From the NCBI GenBank assembly GCA_002633005.1, contig NMRA01001104.1, forward strand, positions 14,279 to 53,506: 39,228 nt of DNA, in the 5' to 3' direction. Position 1 is the first letter of the stretch; every line of letters begins with the position of its first letter. The position numbers and the translations under genes were made by a program. Shown here in pieces: positions 10,485 through 22,400 of the stretch. The stretch comes from Phoronis australis (Eukaryota; Phoronida; Phoronidae). The notes beneath the pieces are model-generated. The model was not told the DNA's origin, searched no databases, and saw only the letters and a program-made list of their open reading frames with translations.

Positions 10485-13400
10485 CTGAAATAGACAAGTT
10501 TATAAGCGTGGATGGTGCTTAAGATAAAGTTTTATAAAAAGAATACAATTGACTGGCTTGTGTGACAAGATTATTGTAGTTATATTTGAAGGAGAATCAT
10601 GTCCGCTAACAGGTGTACCCTATCGCAAGCCGTTCGGCGGAAAACGTCGCCAGTAATGACGTACGAAATTACCACCGAGACTTCCCTCGTGTTTTACGAC
10701 CGTGATCGTTATACATGTATTGAAAGAGTAATTTGAGGGTGAGGTCTAAAGAAGTTGTGCTTTCGTAGTTTTACACTCGCATTTTTTGCTCCATATCTTA
10801 CGCTCGTATTAGTAAGCTCGTAATTTTACCAAGACCGGGTCGTTATATTTAGGTCATGCCAGTCAACGCCACTTAAAACTCAGTTGATACTGTTTTGTGG
10901 CGCAAATGGTTTGTTATTCAAATGTATTGAATAAAGAATTCGCGACTTACCACCATCATTTAGAAATTCGACATCATTACACCCCCCCCCGAAAACCGTG
11001 TTGAACCTAATATGCTTTTTGTAATGCCATACACTGTGCGACTGTGTGCGTCATCTGCACGAACTGCTAGGAGTAAGAGAAAGAACATTCGCCTAAAATT
11101 TGATAGTGAGAAAACACGGTAACACAAAAAGAAACATTATCAGACTGCCTGCTAGACGTACATTTTGCCACCTCGGTGTGTACTAAAACGGACCAAATTC
11201 AAATGCCTGTGATGATTGGGTCAGCGAGTCAAAAATATCAGCCAATCTTGGATATTTGTCAATCTTTTGCACTTACATACTTTGCAACCGAGATTTTACG
11301 AGCGTAAAATTACGGGTGTACAAAGACTGCTTCAGACCTCATGCGACCTTCAAGTCAATTTGTCATTGGATTACTTTACCAGCCAAGTTTCGGTCGTAAA
11401 ACCGAGCGTAATTACTAATCAACAACATCCGTTGTGAAACACGAGTGAAGTCTCTGTCGCAATTACTAGCCTAGTTAGGGGCGACACTTTCCAACGAGAG
11501 GCCAACCATAGTACCCACCAATCCACTGGCAACGTGCCACAATACTTCTGGCTGGTTTACAAAAAACTGTTCCTTATATGGTCAAGCAAGTGTTAGGATC
11601 GCGCTATCACCAAACTGTTCCATGTATAGTCATGTATATGAGTGGGTTAAGCTTGTACCACACTGTTCCTTATATGGTCATATGTGAATAAAGCATTCAT
11701 CAAATTGTTCCAAATATGGTCATGTAGATGTGTGGTTTAAGCTTGTACCGAACTGTTCGCTATATGGTCAGACTGTTCCATTTGTTTGGATTATGTTTGC
11801 ATCAAACTGATTTGCAGGGAAGAGATTTCTTTATGTATGCCACAACCTTTGCAAATGAACTCGGGCATAGTAGTTCTTAGCACATTTTGGCAATAGTTTC
11901 GTGTATTTGCAGCGGTGCCTTCTTCGCTGGTTTAGTTTGTGATTCATTACATCCATAGAACAATACACTTAAACTTAACACAGTTTTCATCTTGTGCCTC
12001 ACAGTTTATTTGTGCATGTGACAGGGTCGAATAGTATTGCAAACAATATCTGATCATTCAATACCACAGGCCTACCTTTGCGCGAAAGTCGCTCGTCTCC
12101 ATTTGCACAACACCACACCTGATATCAGCAACTTTAAAATCGCCGTCAGGGTGACCAGCAAAGTGAAGTTGTGTTTCTTTGTTTATCTTCTTAAACCTTG
12201 TAAGAGGTGGCGGTAGAGAGTCCAACTTCTTGCAGCCTTCTATTGAGCGGGGAAGAGGTGCCTGTAAGTCCAACTTCAAAACAGCCACGTCCAGATCATC
12301 GTTAGAATACACTAGTGAGTCGACACAGCAGCCGGCAACTGACTCGAGTCCAAGCCATTTTGATTTGTCGTAATAAAAGAGCACTGCACTCTTTTTGACT
12401 GAAACGAACAAGTTGACACGTGAAATTCCGAACAGTGTAACCTATTACACTGTTCATGTGTATGGAAATAAACAGTGTAACTGGTTACACTGTTTATTTC
12501 CATATACATGTAACATACACTGACTTAGGTAAACCAGCAAACTCTATATTTGAATTCAGCGTTTAGAAATATATCTAACATCGTATATCAACACCGTTTC
12601 CAAAGGGATTTCAAGCATGAGTGTAGTCAAAAGTAGCCTTTTAATAACCCGTGCAAGTTGTACGCTAACAAAAGGTGAAAGTGCTTTTTGGAAACATGGA
12701 TGCATATTATGTTGCTGAGGGCTATCTTTGAAAGAAGTGCTGTCACTAAAGAGGCCACCCTCATTTTAAATACCACAGTAAATAAATAAACAGAAAAACT
12801 ACATGATAGCGACCTCCACATTTTTTTAGGCATAACAAAGACACAAAACTTGAAAAAGAACGACAAATTGAAAATTTAATCAATGAAAAGAGACATCTGA
12901 GGTCAAGTAATAAAACTAACGAAGGCCCATGGGTCTCTGGTCAGGTTGTTTGGATCTCGTGAGAGCAATGCCCCCGTCTATGTATAACCTCACACTGAAG
13001 TCGTGATCGGTTCACTAGTGCGATTGCTACTCAAACTCAAATCAACAAAATTCCGATATAAACCATACTCTGTTATGAGAACGGACTTTATTAACACGCC
13101 TATTTGAGAGTGTGAAACGCCCATGTATTTTAATCTTTATTTACATATTGGTTGAGATAAGACGTTCTCCATCACGGCTTTACATCTGATGATAACGCGC
13201 CTAAACAAGTAATATCCATGAACTTGATTTGAACCAATCATGAAGTGTCATTTCTTCTAGACAAGCCTTGTCTGAGATGAGACTGACGGAAAATGGCCTC
13301 GACCAAAACTTTGTGTAAGAACAAACAGTTAAGTAAGAGATAATTTTACCTTTTGTTCTGAAAATAACATACTGTAACATAACAGTGTGCACTTGTTCGA

Positions 13401-16400
13401 TCTCAAGAACAGTAAATCGTACTGAATTTATGTTTCTAACTATTCATTAGGTGATTTGAAGAACGTGGACAGTTTCAGGAAACAGTGACAGTGTGTTTGG
13501 GGAAAGCATTTGACCTTTCTTTGGATAATCAGAAAATTGTAGCCTTTGTTTTTACCGTCGTCAGTTTATAGCATTTTCAAACGCGAAATATTGAACTGGA
13601 AGTAATTTTGGTCTGCTAGAAATACTCGCAGAAATAAACTCATAGAACCTTGTCAGCCATAACACTAATTCCAAGGGAAGATTGCACTGAAAATTGGCGT
13701 TCAAGGGCAATTGGCTTGCGACATTCTCGCCCCAAAAACTGACGGAAAAGGAGTGGGTCTAGGCTGACGGCAGTTTCTGTGCTAAATATATGTAGGAAAT
13801 GCTTGCCACGCATGGCGTTCAGTAGTACTGTAGTTCCTGGAAGTTGATGTGATTAAATGAAAATAAAAAAATTGGTCTCTGCTCTTATCTACCGGGAGAC
13901 GGGAGCCCCGTCATTTTCAGAGCATAACCTAAGACTTGTTTAGTTGGGAATGTTGGCACGATTACGGGTACCTCTCAGACAAGCAAATTTGCCAGTTTTT
14001 AGGAACATTAAGCTGAGTGGCAGAGCATTACATTTTTTGTCTCGTTTCTTGCACAGGTGGATTCTTGAACTAGTGATTTTAGGTATAAAAATGAGGCAAA
14101 AATTACACTATTTGGCCATTTTTGGCGTCTGATTTTTAAGGTGGACTCGACAAGACTAAGAAATGACATGGTTGACTGTTTATAGAAAAACCATTAAGTA
14201 TACTTTTTCTGAGTTTTGCCTTTTTTCAGGTGTCACGATACTGTAAACAAGACCCAGCTTTATTAACCCAGACCAGTGATGACGTCAAAATCAGTTACTT
14301 GGTCTGTACAGCTGTGGTCTTTGCTGGTCCAGTTAACTCCAGCATTGCATATGCCGAGCGTAGCGCTCTGCACGTATTTAAAATGAACCAGAGAAAGGTT
14401 TCGCAGAGCGTTACTCAGCCACTAGTACACCAATCAGGGAATAGAATGCACTCACGATCATCGCCGAGTTTTTCAGCAACGTGCCAATTGGTCATAACGT
14501 AGTCAGGGCCAACGCGGAAACCTGAACCTGTGCCGGTTTGTCCAACAATAAGAGCTACTGATGAAAAGGCTGTTGACAAAGATGTGTGGAAATGTGCCGA
14601 CATCGTCTCTTTGTTCAAATCAAATGCAGGACCGAAGCTACACCGGGGCGGCAACTTTCTGGAACTTGTGACAGGAAAGTAATCTAGAAGAAAACAAATG
14701 TCAAACCATTTTCCAATATCATCAATGATCTCTTCAGTAAACATCAACGTGATGTTTATGTCTCTGTTATATTGTGTCACAGGTGTTAGTACCTGTCAAA
14801 CACGAAACAATCTACAAAGGTTGACCAGTTCGCTCACACAAGGAAACTGATATACCAAATGAGGTGGCGTGCTTTCATTTCTGAAGAAAAATCGAGGAAG
14901 TGACGAGCGGATGACATATTTGAAAATGAAGTGAAAAAGATTTGACATCAACAGAAATTCAACATATATTTGAACAAATTCCGTTTTAGTGGCAGAGAAC
15001 CACTTTGAATCATGCAATTTATTCTGTTCTTTATGTTGCACTATGCCACTTTAACAATGGACTCGTTCGATATCTGGACCAACCACGACTTATTAGAAAC
15101 TGTTGTCTTCTAGATTTGTAAACCAAATGGGGTTCTTTTGCCAAATCGTGGCACTCCTTGTGTAATGAGCACGATTAGGACTGTATTAGATGCAAAATAA
15201 AACTAAAGATGGTGGTAATTAAACTAAGATTACAATTAGAAATGACGGTAAAATTGAGCGTTGTTTATCTGACATGTTTTAACTAAGTCACTTGGTTAGT
15301 GCGCACAGTATCAGAAATAAAATAATGCATTAGACAAAAACTGCTTCTTAATCTATTCGGCATGACTTCGATGGGTTAACTTATCAAACCTAAACTACAT
15401 GTAAAAATTGGTAGTCATCGAGTCTGTTCACACCATGTGTTATTTCACAATCGTTGATTTCAGCGAGGTGCCATCTGCAGGTACATGTTTACGAACTACA
15501 ACACCATCTATTTTAACATCATATACATATACGGACGAATGTTCAGACCAAGAACACTGTGCCCAATTATCAGTCGTAGAACAGCTTGGGTCAATTGGTT
15601 CCATACACACTGAACTGAATTTATGGTATCAACATCTCATTTAGTGCATTGGGTGAATAAAAATCGATAATTTATTATTTAGAAGCTTGATGGGACTAAT
15701 CATTCCAATTCGTAGTTCGTTAACAGAGAAGTTTACAATATATGATTGTGCGTAAATAGTATAAAGCCAATATTTATGACTTATATCCATACATGTATAC
15801 CTGATAGCCTGATGTCAACACCCAGAATTCCCAGCTCACTCTCGTCTCGCTGTGCTCTTATGTTTATATCTACCCAACCCTCGGGTACTGTTGCCCCGGA
15901 AGACTGCAAGTAGTGCATAACATGTCTTCCGAACTCTAAGGACGGATCAGTTGTGGGTGCGACTCTCGCTTCAGCTCCTTCAGCAGAACTCGCACGTTGG
16001 TTTTCCTGCCTTTTTTTCTTGTGATTCTATAACCGATATTAAAAAAGTGCAATACAATGCTACCATCGGCTCGGTATGTACACGCGATTAGGAAGAAGCA
16101 ACGCATAAAATTTAAAAAGCATAAAATTCGTAAAAGTTTATCCACTTAATGAATATCGGAAATAATAAGAGTATTGACAAACTAGTTAATTTGGTTGATG
16201 AAAGATTATTTAGTTGTGAACAACATTCACGACAACCAAAATTTATCGTCAAAATGACAAACTAGAGTGTACCTCGAGGACCTCCTTTATTTTTTTAATA
16301 GTTTCGATGTTGTTAAAGAACACGTTGGCCTCTTTTCCACAAACATCGTAAGCTGTTTCTCCTCTCTGAAAATTGACAAATGATTATAAGTATTGAATCA

Positions 16401-19400
16401 AAGGACACATATACAGTATCAGCAGGTACTCATAATGGATAATTCTGAGGATATTGTTGAACTTAAGATTCCGATTTGTTTCCATTTGCATAAGTTCAAT
16501 ATCATCATTTAAAGCAAGAGTCTCAGTAGTTATGTGTGTTCCTTGTATAGCAGTTATTGTCTTTGTGGTACAAGAATGCTACTCAATGTCAAGTGTTTGT
16601 TTTAATATTAATTTGGGACACTGTCTTTTTATACCTGCGTCTGGTAGTATAAACCACATGAGCTGCTGATTCGTGTACTGAGCTTAAAGAAAGACACGGT
16701 GCTCTTAACTCTTGCTGTAAGCTTTGTCATCATAGGGGCTCAACACGTTTTTGTTTCTTGTTCAAACATTGACATCTACCCAAAACTAAACTCATAACTT
16801 TACATGTAGTTTTTTTATAAATTTCGAGGCATCCACCTGAGAAAAATTTTGAATCTAATACAAAACTTGCCGCAATGCCGCACCTTCTGGTTAAAACGTC
16901 ACCTATTAGCCAGAATAAAAAAGAACGTCACAAGCCAAGCTGAAGTCCGTGAGAGACGGACGCAACCTCCCTAACTCAAGTAATTTTTATTCCATCTTTA
17001 GATTCAAAATTTTATCCGAGTCCTAAACATCCGAGGAGAACGAAAAGGTAATACTCCACTTAAGTTACTGACTTCTTTTAGCTGTGGGTTCTTCAAATTT
17101 TTAAGCAATCACATAGTAACCTGGTTACTACATCAAGTGAATAGTTTAAATTTGTTAAAAATCCCGTGTCAATAGTCGCTTAGAAGTTTACAAAAAAGTA
17201 GAAAAGGACTTTGCCAGCAACCGTGGACGCTGTTCCATTGTACCGGGACATATAATTACATATACGTGTACAACTGTAATGAGTTATGATGCCTAAAAAC
17301 ACTGGTTACATAAACATTGACAAACATCCAATGCAGACATTGACAGCATACATGTACCACACAATTTGACTGACACTCTTATCTTACCGTATTAACAACC
17401 GTCGCATCGACACCCGTTTTCAGAAGCAGTTCAACAACTTCTAGATGGCCACGCGAAGACGCGCTGTGCAGCGACGTGTTGCCTCCCTACAAGAAGTATT
17501 GAAATTTGTTGACAAACAAAAAACAAGTTTGCACGATAATCAATTGCTGAATAAACAGCAAATGAAAATAGTTTAAATTTGTTAAAAATCCCGTGTCAAT
17601 AGTCGCTTAGAAGTTTACAAAAAAAGCAGAAAAGGACTTTGCCAGCAACCGTGGACGCTGTTCCATTGCACCGGGACATATAATTACATATACATGTACA
17701 ACTGTAATGAGTTATGATGCCTAAAAACACTGGTTACCTAACCATTGATAAACATCCAATGCAGACATTGACAGCACACATGTACATGTACCACACAATT
17801 TGACTGACACTCTTATCTTACCGTATTAACAACCGTCGCATCGACACCCGTTTTCAGAAGCAGTTCAACAACTTCTAGATGACCACGCGAACACGCGCTG
17901 TGCAGCGACGTGTTGCCTCCCTACAAGTATTGAAATTTGTTGACAAACCAAAACAAGTTTACACGATATTCAATTGCTGAATAAACATCAAGTGCAAATG
18001 AAAATTAAATTGTCAAAAAATAAACCGAGTTCAAAATGAAACTGCTAAGACTTATTTCAGTCACATAACAAGGACATTTTGTTGCCGAACAATTTTGGGC
18101 ATTTCAGAATAGAGCGATATGACACTCTCGGTAAAGACGGACGAGAACGGAAATAGTGCATACAATACATGTAGAATTTATTTTCAAGATTCAGGGTGGT
18201 ATGCCCTAATTGTTCACGCATCACGTGGTCGTTAGTGTTTCTCCATAGCATCTGACACTCCAGCGTGTGTTGTTACTTATTTGTACACTTGATTTGTAAA
18301 TTTTGCTCCTAGATTTCACTCAAGTTGTTTCAAATATGTAACCAACAGCTTTGTATGTGGCGCATGCTCTTTAGGTTGTCTAGGGCCCAAGGAAATGTCC
18401 GATTTGGCTACCGTCGTAAAATAATATCTCAAAATAGCTGATCCGTCTCAGAAACTATTTTCATGCACTGTTCGATAACACACTGTACTGAATTGATTTT
18501 AAAAGATAACATTTTTTGCATGACGGGCTGTCAAAAAAGATTTTCACGATTTTCATCAAATTTATACCAAAAAGTGAACAGATGTTTAGAAACAGGACCA
18601 AATTTTGAGATCTCATCTTGAAGATTTATACGAAATAAAATCTGATATCATTGTTTTGTTATCAACGTACCTTTCCTTTCAGATAAATCACGTGATGTAA
18701 ATAGTGGGAGACTAGTAAAGAGGTAAAATCAATTTTTGTAGTTTACTTACAGAAAGTATAAACATTAACTCTGTTAAAATCCACACTTTTAGACACTTTT
18801 CATAATACGCAGACTACTCAATTAGGGCCCACAAAACCATAACACACGTGTATAATGGTAAGCGAAACTGCAGCAAAGATATCATGTTGCTGGGTGGATA
18901 GTGTCAAGACACAATCACCTTTACAACAGGATTATGTTTTACAATCACGTGGCTCGCGTTTATGTCAATGACAGGCGGTAATGCAGACCGTGCCATCGGT
19001 GTCAACACTCAGCAAATGAAGCATCTTCATGCAAAGCGTTTTTAGATTCTTGGCGAAAGCCTATATCGCAGAATTATCTGTTGGCGATCTGATGACATTG
19101 AACCGAACATCGGCTGGCCGTCGCATGAGTGATGAACTCTTGATGTGTGGCCGATATGTTCACTAGACTCTTTAGATTGTCGTAGTGTAAGAAACGTCGG
19201 ACAAGCAATGGTTTGTATCTCAAAATGTCTTAATCACATATCAGGTGATGCTGCCACTGACATTTATTCGACCACTAGAGCATACACTGTATGAGATTTG
19301 TTTACTTGGCACATTGTAATGCACTTTATTTCTAAAGAAGAATAGTAAACGAAAATTTGTGAATAAACAAAGAAAGTTGTTGCCCAGTGCAGAGCATTGT

Positions 19401-22400
19401 GTGTTTTACGCATTTAGGCACTTGCGCCTATATCCAAAATAACTGCCATAAGGAAATTGTCCTACTCAAATGTTTCGCACAAACGCATGCATTATGCTTC
19501 TCTTATAGGCGCAGGTGGATATCCTTTCATGTTTTGTAGGCTTTAGAATATTTCATTTTACGTATTGGCCTCAATACGCGCATATAGGGTAAAAATACAT
19601 GAAACACACAGACACACTGGCTTACATGCCAAATATTCAGAATTTACAGAAGGAAATCACAAAAAATATTACTGACACCCCACAGCTATTGTCTCAGCTC
19701 TACAGCATGCTTCACTAATTTTTCTAGGTAGAAGTGTCCTAAAACATCAAAATGCTAAAATACTTAGCACTTTTTGGAATCTACGGAACTTGTTGCTTGG
19801 GGGTCTAGAAGCTCAATGTTCTGAAGATGTTTTTTAATAATTGGCAGATTTTATTCGTACATCGGAGAATTGCCGATTTTCGTGGAAGCATAAACATGCA
19901 AATCATAGAGCAACGAACCCTTCACACCGTCAATCAAATATTAAAACATACACACATTTCCAGTTCTGTACATGTTTGTTTATACAATTTTGTCCATCTT
20001 TCTGTAAGGAGCTCCTTGGCAATTTATCCAGGTATGCGCTCAAGAATGACTTAAAATTTGCACGGAAAAGATAATGGAAATTGATGTTTTAACAGCCGAA
20101 AGTGGGGGCCTAAAATTCACAATTTATAAGAAAAAAGATTGTGCAAGTGGCGGAGGAAGGTGGTTATACAAAGACCCGTGGCACATTTTTTAAATACATT
20201 TTACAAACAACCCATGCCAATTGACGTCGTATGGAGCTCGCAAGTTTACATCATTACAGAGAACATAAATCAAACCACGAAATTAACATACATAGTCGTG
20301 CAGTGGGATTAAAAATAAGACACGCTGAGAGTTTTATTGCAAATTCAAGTAAACTGCAGCCCTCTGGTGAACGTTTTGTTTTTCATTTACTAAAATGCTC
20401 ACACCGAAGAAATTAAAGTAGGTTGCACCATGGCCATCGATAAAATTATATGCTACCCGATCAATCTCACAGAAAAGGAAAGTGATTGAATTATACTGTA
20501 ATATAGCATCTTTAATAATGATGGAAGTGACTAAATACGAAAAGGGTTGCCATTCTATTAGTTCTTACATTTGAGACTATAAAGTGGAATGCGAATAAAT
20601 ATTTTAATAATAAACCATCCCCAAAACGCTATTACCGAAAGAGTTTTAAAACTTCCACATTCTCCACAGAATACACTCATTGCAAACATCATGGAAAATG
20701 TTACGTTAAAGAACTCAGTCTCACAACTTGAAACCCCCAAACCGTTCTTCTCACTACGTTGTTGAAATTTGAACAGTTTTTTTTTTAATATTATGATTCG
20801 ATTTAGTCTCAGTCGTAACATGAAATCCAGCTTAAGAAATGCGAGTCTCTTATCCTTCCTGAAGGTATGAATATTTTTGTCCATTCATTCAAGTTTTTGC
20901 GTAATTGCATTTCTATGAAAGCGCACGTCTAGCGGAAGGTTTTGACCAGAACGTTTATTCCAAAAAGTATTTGATGCGCTGCACCGAGAACTGTGTCCTG
21001 GTACCCGAAATACGATGGTACTATGAGGGGTGAACCAAACTGTTTGATGGCTTTCAAACTGAAATGGTTACGTATTTTTTATTTCGTGATCAAGATCCAC
21101 CATACCAAACATCGCGATTTAGTCTGGTCACTTTTGTCTTGACCCTCGTAGCATCAACAAAAGGTTTTGAGACAAAAATCCACATCTTGTAGTACTTGGT
21201 AATTATCAAATGGTTTTAATTAATTAACAGAAGATGAGATTCGACACCTTCTTTGAAATGGTTTACAGGAATGGACATTTCAACGGATATTCATTCATTT
21301 TACTCAAAAGGAAACTATTTTGATTAATCCTGATCGTAGCACACATTTTGTGTTTGGGCATTATGTATTCCACTTGCAACTGCAACACAAGCGACTTTTT
21401 TCGTGGAATATCCTCTCATAGGCCAGATGAGTGCACAGTGCTGTGCTCTGTTACTATCCTATCGAAAAGTTTGCACCGAACGGACTTGCAACAATGTGAC
21501 TTAGAAAACTGATTGTTCAAATAGTCCCTTTTTAAAGCAATCTTGACTAACAAACTTAAGTGGGGTTCCTAAATGTGCACTGACGTGATTAAAAACCTGC
21601 ATAAACTTTATGGGATGAGAAAATTAAAATCTGTGTCTGTGTTCGGCGCCTTATGGTGTGGTTGGTTTTTTAGTTAGTATGCCAATAGTATGATCACACC
21701 AGCGACTCTGGTTTCACTGCGTGTTCTGGGAAAGTACTTGCAGTGAAGAAGTGACTCTTTGTATAACTCCACGTAAAGAGGTTGTTCATTTTTAAGAGAT
21801 ATTTATTATGAATGAACAATTCCTCGAACTCAATATTCATTTAAAACACGTTTATTGCAACATTTACTAAGCTCGGAGTGCAGCACTCTTGAGATACCTT
21901 GTTTACGGCATTCACCTCACAACTGCCTTCATTGACAAGCAGCTCTACGACCGCTGCCTTTCCATTGTGCGACGCCAGGTGTAATGCTGTATCTCCATTC
22001 TAAAGTGAACAAAATGAGAGAATGCCGGTCATCCTTAAATATAGCGAAGTGGGTGTGTCAAGAGGACGTCACGTTTTATACCTTTCTGTTCCAGAACTTC
22101 ACCATCAGTTGCATACTTACTGTATGAAGCGGGTGACTCAACACAGCACGACTACACTTGACATTTAAACTCAGATATAAATGAACGAGATTTCTTAAAT
22201 GCTGACCTGTTTTAGTCACACGATTGATAATATGGTTTTAAATATCACAATTTGATTCTATGTAGTACAACAGAGCCACATTCATTTAGTGAGTGCAATG
22301 GAAATACAAGTAAAGAACCACTGCTCTTTGTACAACTCAGGGTGAAGAGAAAACTGTTCTAATTACTTAATGTCGCGAGCACGTCACGTCAGGTGCAGCG

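Larger units (their letters stand above)
17141..18004. repeat. Tandem duplication of an ankyrin exon with its intron (two copies, about 430 bp)
   Basis: Copy 1 is about 17141-17567 and copy 2 about 17568-18004, both starting at atagtttaaatttgttaaaa. The copies differ by a few bases plus a short TGTACA-type insertion near 17780. Each contains one intact 99-bp ankyrin exon, so the duplication added 33 residues in frame. Confidence 0.9.

Noticed and set aside
20558-20884. Minus-strand 108-codon frame starting with ATG, Lys/Phe/Ile rich with a hydrophobic segment
   Set aside because: The composition follows the AT-rich intron, it lies inside the ankyrin gene on the same strand, and no family resemblance is seen.
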